Assembly: GCA_910588505.1 (NCBI GenBank)
Contig: CAJUPQ010000052.1
Span: 1 to 24,926 of the forward strand
DNA length: 24,926 bases
Source: an uncultured Hungatella sp.
GTDB taxonomy: Bacteria > Bacillota > Clostridia > Lachnospirales > Lachnospiraceae
Reading direction: 5' to 3'
In this document: positions 23,854-24,926 of the stretch, in pieces
Numbering within the stretch: position 1 is the stretch's first letter
How the letters are laid out: each line of letters starts with the position of its first letter
Translations under genes and position numbers: made by a program
The notes under the pieces: generated by a model
The model's database searches: none
What the model was told of the DNA's origin: nothing
The model's input: the letters and a program-made list of their open reading frames with translations, nothing else

Positions 23854-24810
23854 ATGCAGATGATAGTAAATGAACTGTCTGCCAGATTTCCGGCTGAATC
23901 CATAGAGGATGGGAAGCAGATGATGGATTCTTTTTTGAGGACTTGTTTTCAGGTGAAAGGAATCATACAAAATGACAGTATTTTGATGGACCAGGATTAC
24001 AATTCTTTTGAACTGGCGCCGGGGTATCGGATTGAGCAGTGGAGAAATGACCCTGGTGTAGATATAGAGGATAAAAGAAGGTTCCGTTTCTTGGTAAATA
24101 AGTCCGTGGTTTACAATTCCGGGGAATTTGAGCAGGAGCAGGGATGGGATTTCAGAACGGAGTTTCTGCATGGGCAGCGCTCTTCCAGGGGATGCCTTTT
24201 GGCTTATGAGATGGATGGCGTTGCAGTTAGTTTTTTGAGCAGCCCTCATTGGCGGATAGAGGAGATTGAGGGAATCTATACGGAGCTGACGGATGATGGC
24301 AGTATGAAAGAGTCTTCGGTGAAAATCCCTAATGTTTCTTATGATGGAAATGTTGACAGTTTCAGAGGATATTATGAGGAGAAAAGGAAAGCATGGCGGT
24401 ATACACAGATTGTATCCGGGCAGGATATTTTGAATCTTGCTCCCAAGGTATTTCCCAATCTTATATTTTGTGAAAATGCTGTTGACGGATGCAGGAGAAG
24501 TGTTGGGGTATCAGAAGCTGGTCAGGTGTATAAACGTCTGCTGGAATTGCAGCATGCGGCGGAAAATATGGGAGATACTTTTGATAAAAGTGTTCTGACA
24601 AAAGCAACCCCGGAATCCGGGGCAACTTTGGAGCGGTTTTCTGAGGAACATTCGTTTCGTCTTCCGGACGGGAGTGTACAGAGATTTTCTTGGCATGTAC
24701 GGTTTACGGGAGGGTATGGAGGGCGGATTTTCTTTTATCCCATACCGGAGGAGAAGCTTATTTATATTGGACATGTAGGGCATAAACTTCCGACAGTAAA
24801 GTATCATTAA
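23854..24810 (+). CDS. Third gene of the DUF262-ATPase operon, unknown function
   Basis: This 318-residue soluble protein has no membrane segment or signal peptide. I recognise no named domain. Visible landmarks are an N-terminal helical part (about 1-45), a mixed middle with WRIEEIEGIYTELTDDGS (133-150) and GYYEEKRKAWRYTQI (172-186), and a C-terminal basic/aromatic block (about 272-318): DGSVQRFSWHVRFTGG, RIFFYP and IYIGHVGHKLPT. That last block resembles ends of small proteins found beside AAA or DUF262 genes and may be a binding or catalytic module. It starts 12 bases after the ATPase gene, with GAGGGA ahead of the ATG, so it is part of the same operon. It is the best candidate for an unknown effector or sensor here. 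Confidence 0.75.
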   Translation: MQMIVNELSARFPAESIEDGKQMMDSFLRTCFQVKGIIQNDSILMDQDYNSFELAPGYRIEQWRNDPGVDIEDKRRFRFLVNKSVVYNSGEFEQEQGWDFRTEFLHGQRSSRGCLLAYEMDGVAVSFLSSPHWRIEEIEGIYTELTDDGSMKESSVKIPNVSYDGNVDSFRGYYEEKRKAWRYTQIVSGQDILNLAPKVFPNLIFCENAVDGCRRSVGVSEAGQVYKRLLELQHAAENMGDTFDKSVLTKATPESGATLERFSEEHSFRLPDGSVQRFSWHVRFTGGYGGRIFFYPIPEEKLIYIGHVGHKLPTVKYH

Positions 24811-24833
24811 TTGCGTGATTATTTATGTAGGTA

Positions 24834-24854
24834 ATTGCGAAACAAGTTCGCAAT
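24834..24854 (+). other. Hairpin downstream of the three-gene operon
   Basis: ATTGCGAA (24834-24841) is perfectly complementary to TTCGCAAT (24847-24854) around a 5-base loop. It precedes a stronger terminator hairpin and may protect the mRNA 3' end or act as a regulatory element. Confidence 0.5.
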
Positions 24855-24872
24855 CTTGATTCCAACAGGGAA

Positions 24873-24895
24873 AAAATCCGGTCATGCCGGATTTT
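24873..24895 (+). terminator. Rho-independent terminator after the DUF262-ATPase operon
   Basis: AAAATCCGG (24873-24881) pairs with CCGGATTTT (24887-24895) around the loop TCATG. The symmetric A and T tracts would let it work in both directions. Confidence 0.72.
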
Positions 24896-24896
24896 C

Positions 24897-24926
24897 AGGA
24901 GGTGGATGTGGGTAACCGGATTTTAA
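24897..24926 (+). other. Ribosome site and possible start of a next gene running off the window
   Basis: AGGAGG (24897-24902) is followed 5 bases later by GTG at 24908, whose frame is open to the window edge (six codons). An ATG at 24906 would stop immediately at TAA. Too short to identify. Confidence 0.2.

Noticed and set aside
1..24926. CRISPR array, tRNA or rRNA genes
   Set aside because: No regularly spaced repeats, no tRNA-like cloverleaf and no rRNA-like stretch were seen. GGGTTCAT resembles part of a tRNA T-arm, but the flanking sequence does not fold as a tRNA.

Overview
The window looks like a chromosomal segment of a low-to-mid GC Firmicute, most likely a gut member of the Clostridia (Lachnospiraceae-like). 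The grounds are strong AGGAGG-type ribosome binding sites, Tn916-type Xis/Int proteins, a Firmicutes siphophage tail module and a BceAB-like transporter. No rRNA, tRNA or CRISPR array was seen, and species cannot be named from the sequence alone.

Region 1 (about 1-10,440) is the right part of an integrated siphophage. It holds the end of a tail assembly chaperone-like gene, the tape measure protein, a tail-tip (Tal-like) protein with three N-terminal InlB-type repeats, and a large tail protein with a predicted alpha/alpha-toroid glycosidase-like domain. A terminator, holin, amidase endolysin and second terminator follow. The integration module comes next: an HTH/zinc-ribbon protein, two tandem Tn916-type excisionases, and a tyrosine recombinase followed by its own terminator. 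About 330 AT-rich bases with repeats after the integrase are the likely right attachment region.

Region 2 (about 10,441-13,177) is more GC-rich. It carries a possible 3' remnant of an interrupted gene, a low-molecular-weight protein tyrosine phosphatase, and an ABC ATPase with an FtsX-like permease that is shorter than the usual BceB.

Region 3 (13,231-21,208) is a complete Wadjet anti-plasmid operon that I read as type II. The order is jetA (kleisin-like), jetB (MukE-like), jetC (SMC-like ATPase) and jetD (Toprim nuclease). A NERD-HRDC fusion gene sits immediately upstream, 14 bases before jetA, and may be an accessory component.

Region 4 (21,212-24,810) starts with a small minus-strand gene of unknown function that converges on jetD. 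It is followed by a compact three-gene operon: a DUF262 protein with an unusual sigma-70 region 1.1-like N-terminus, a DUF3696-type AAA ATPase, and a 318-aa protein of unknown function. This resembles Menshen-type anti-phage systems. It ends with a hairpin and a terminator.

Overall, a prophage integration module lies a few kilobases from a defence island with two adjacent systems, one acting on plasmids (Wadjet) and one probably acting on phages. The points most worth following up are the sigma-1.1-like domain on the DUF262 protein, the NERD-HRDC gene coupled to Wadjet, and the unknown third gene and small antisense gene around the DUF262 operon.
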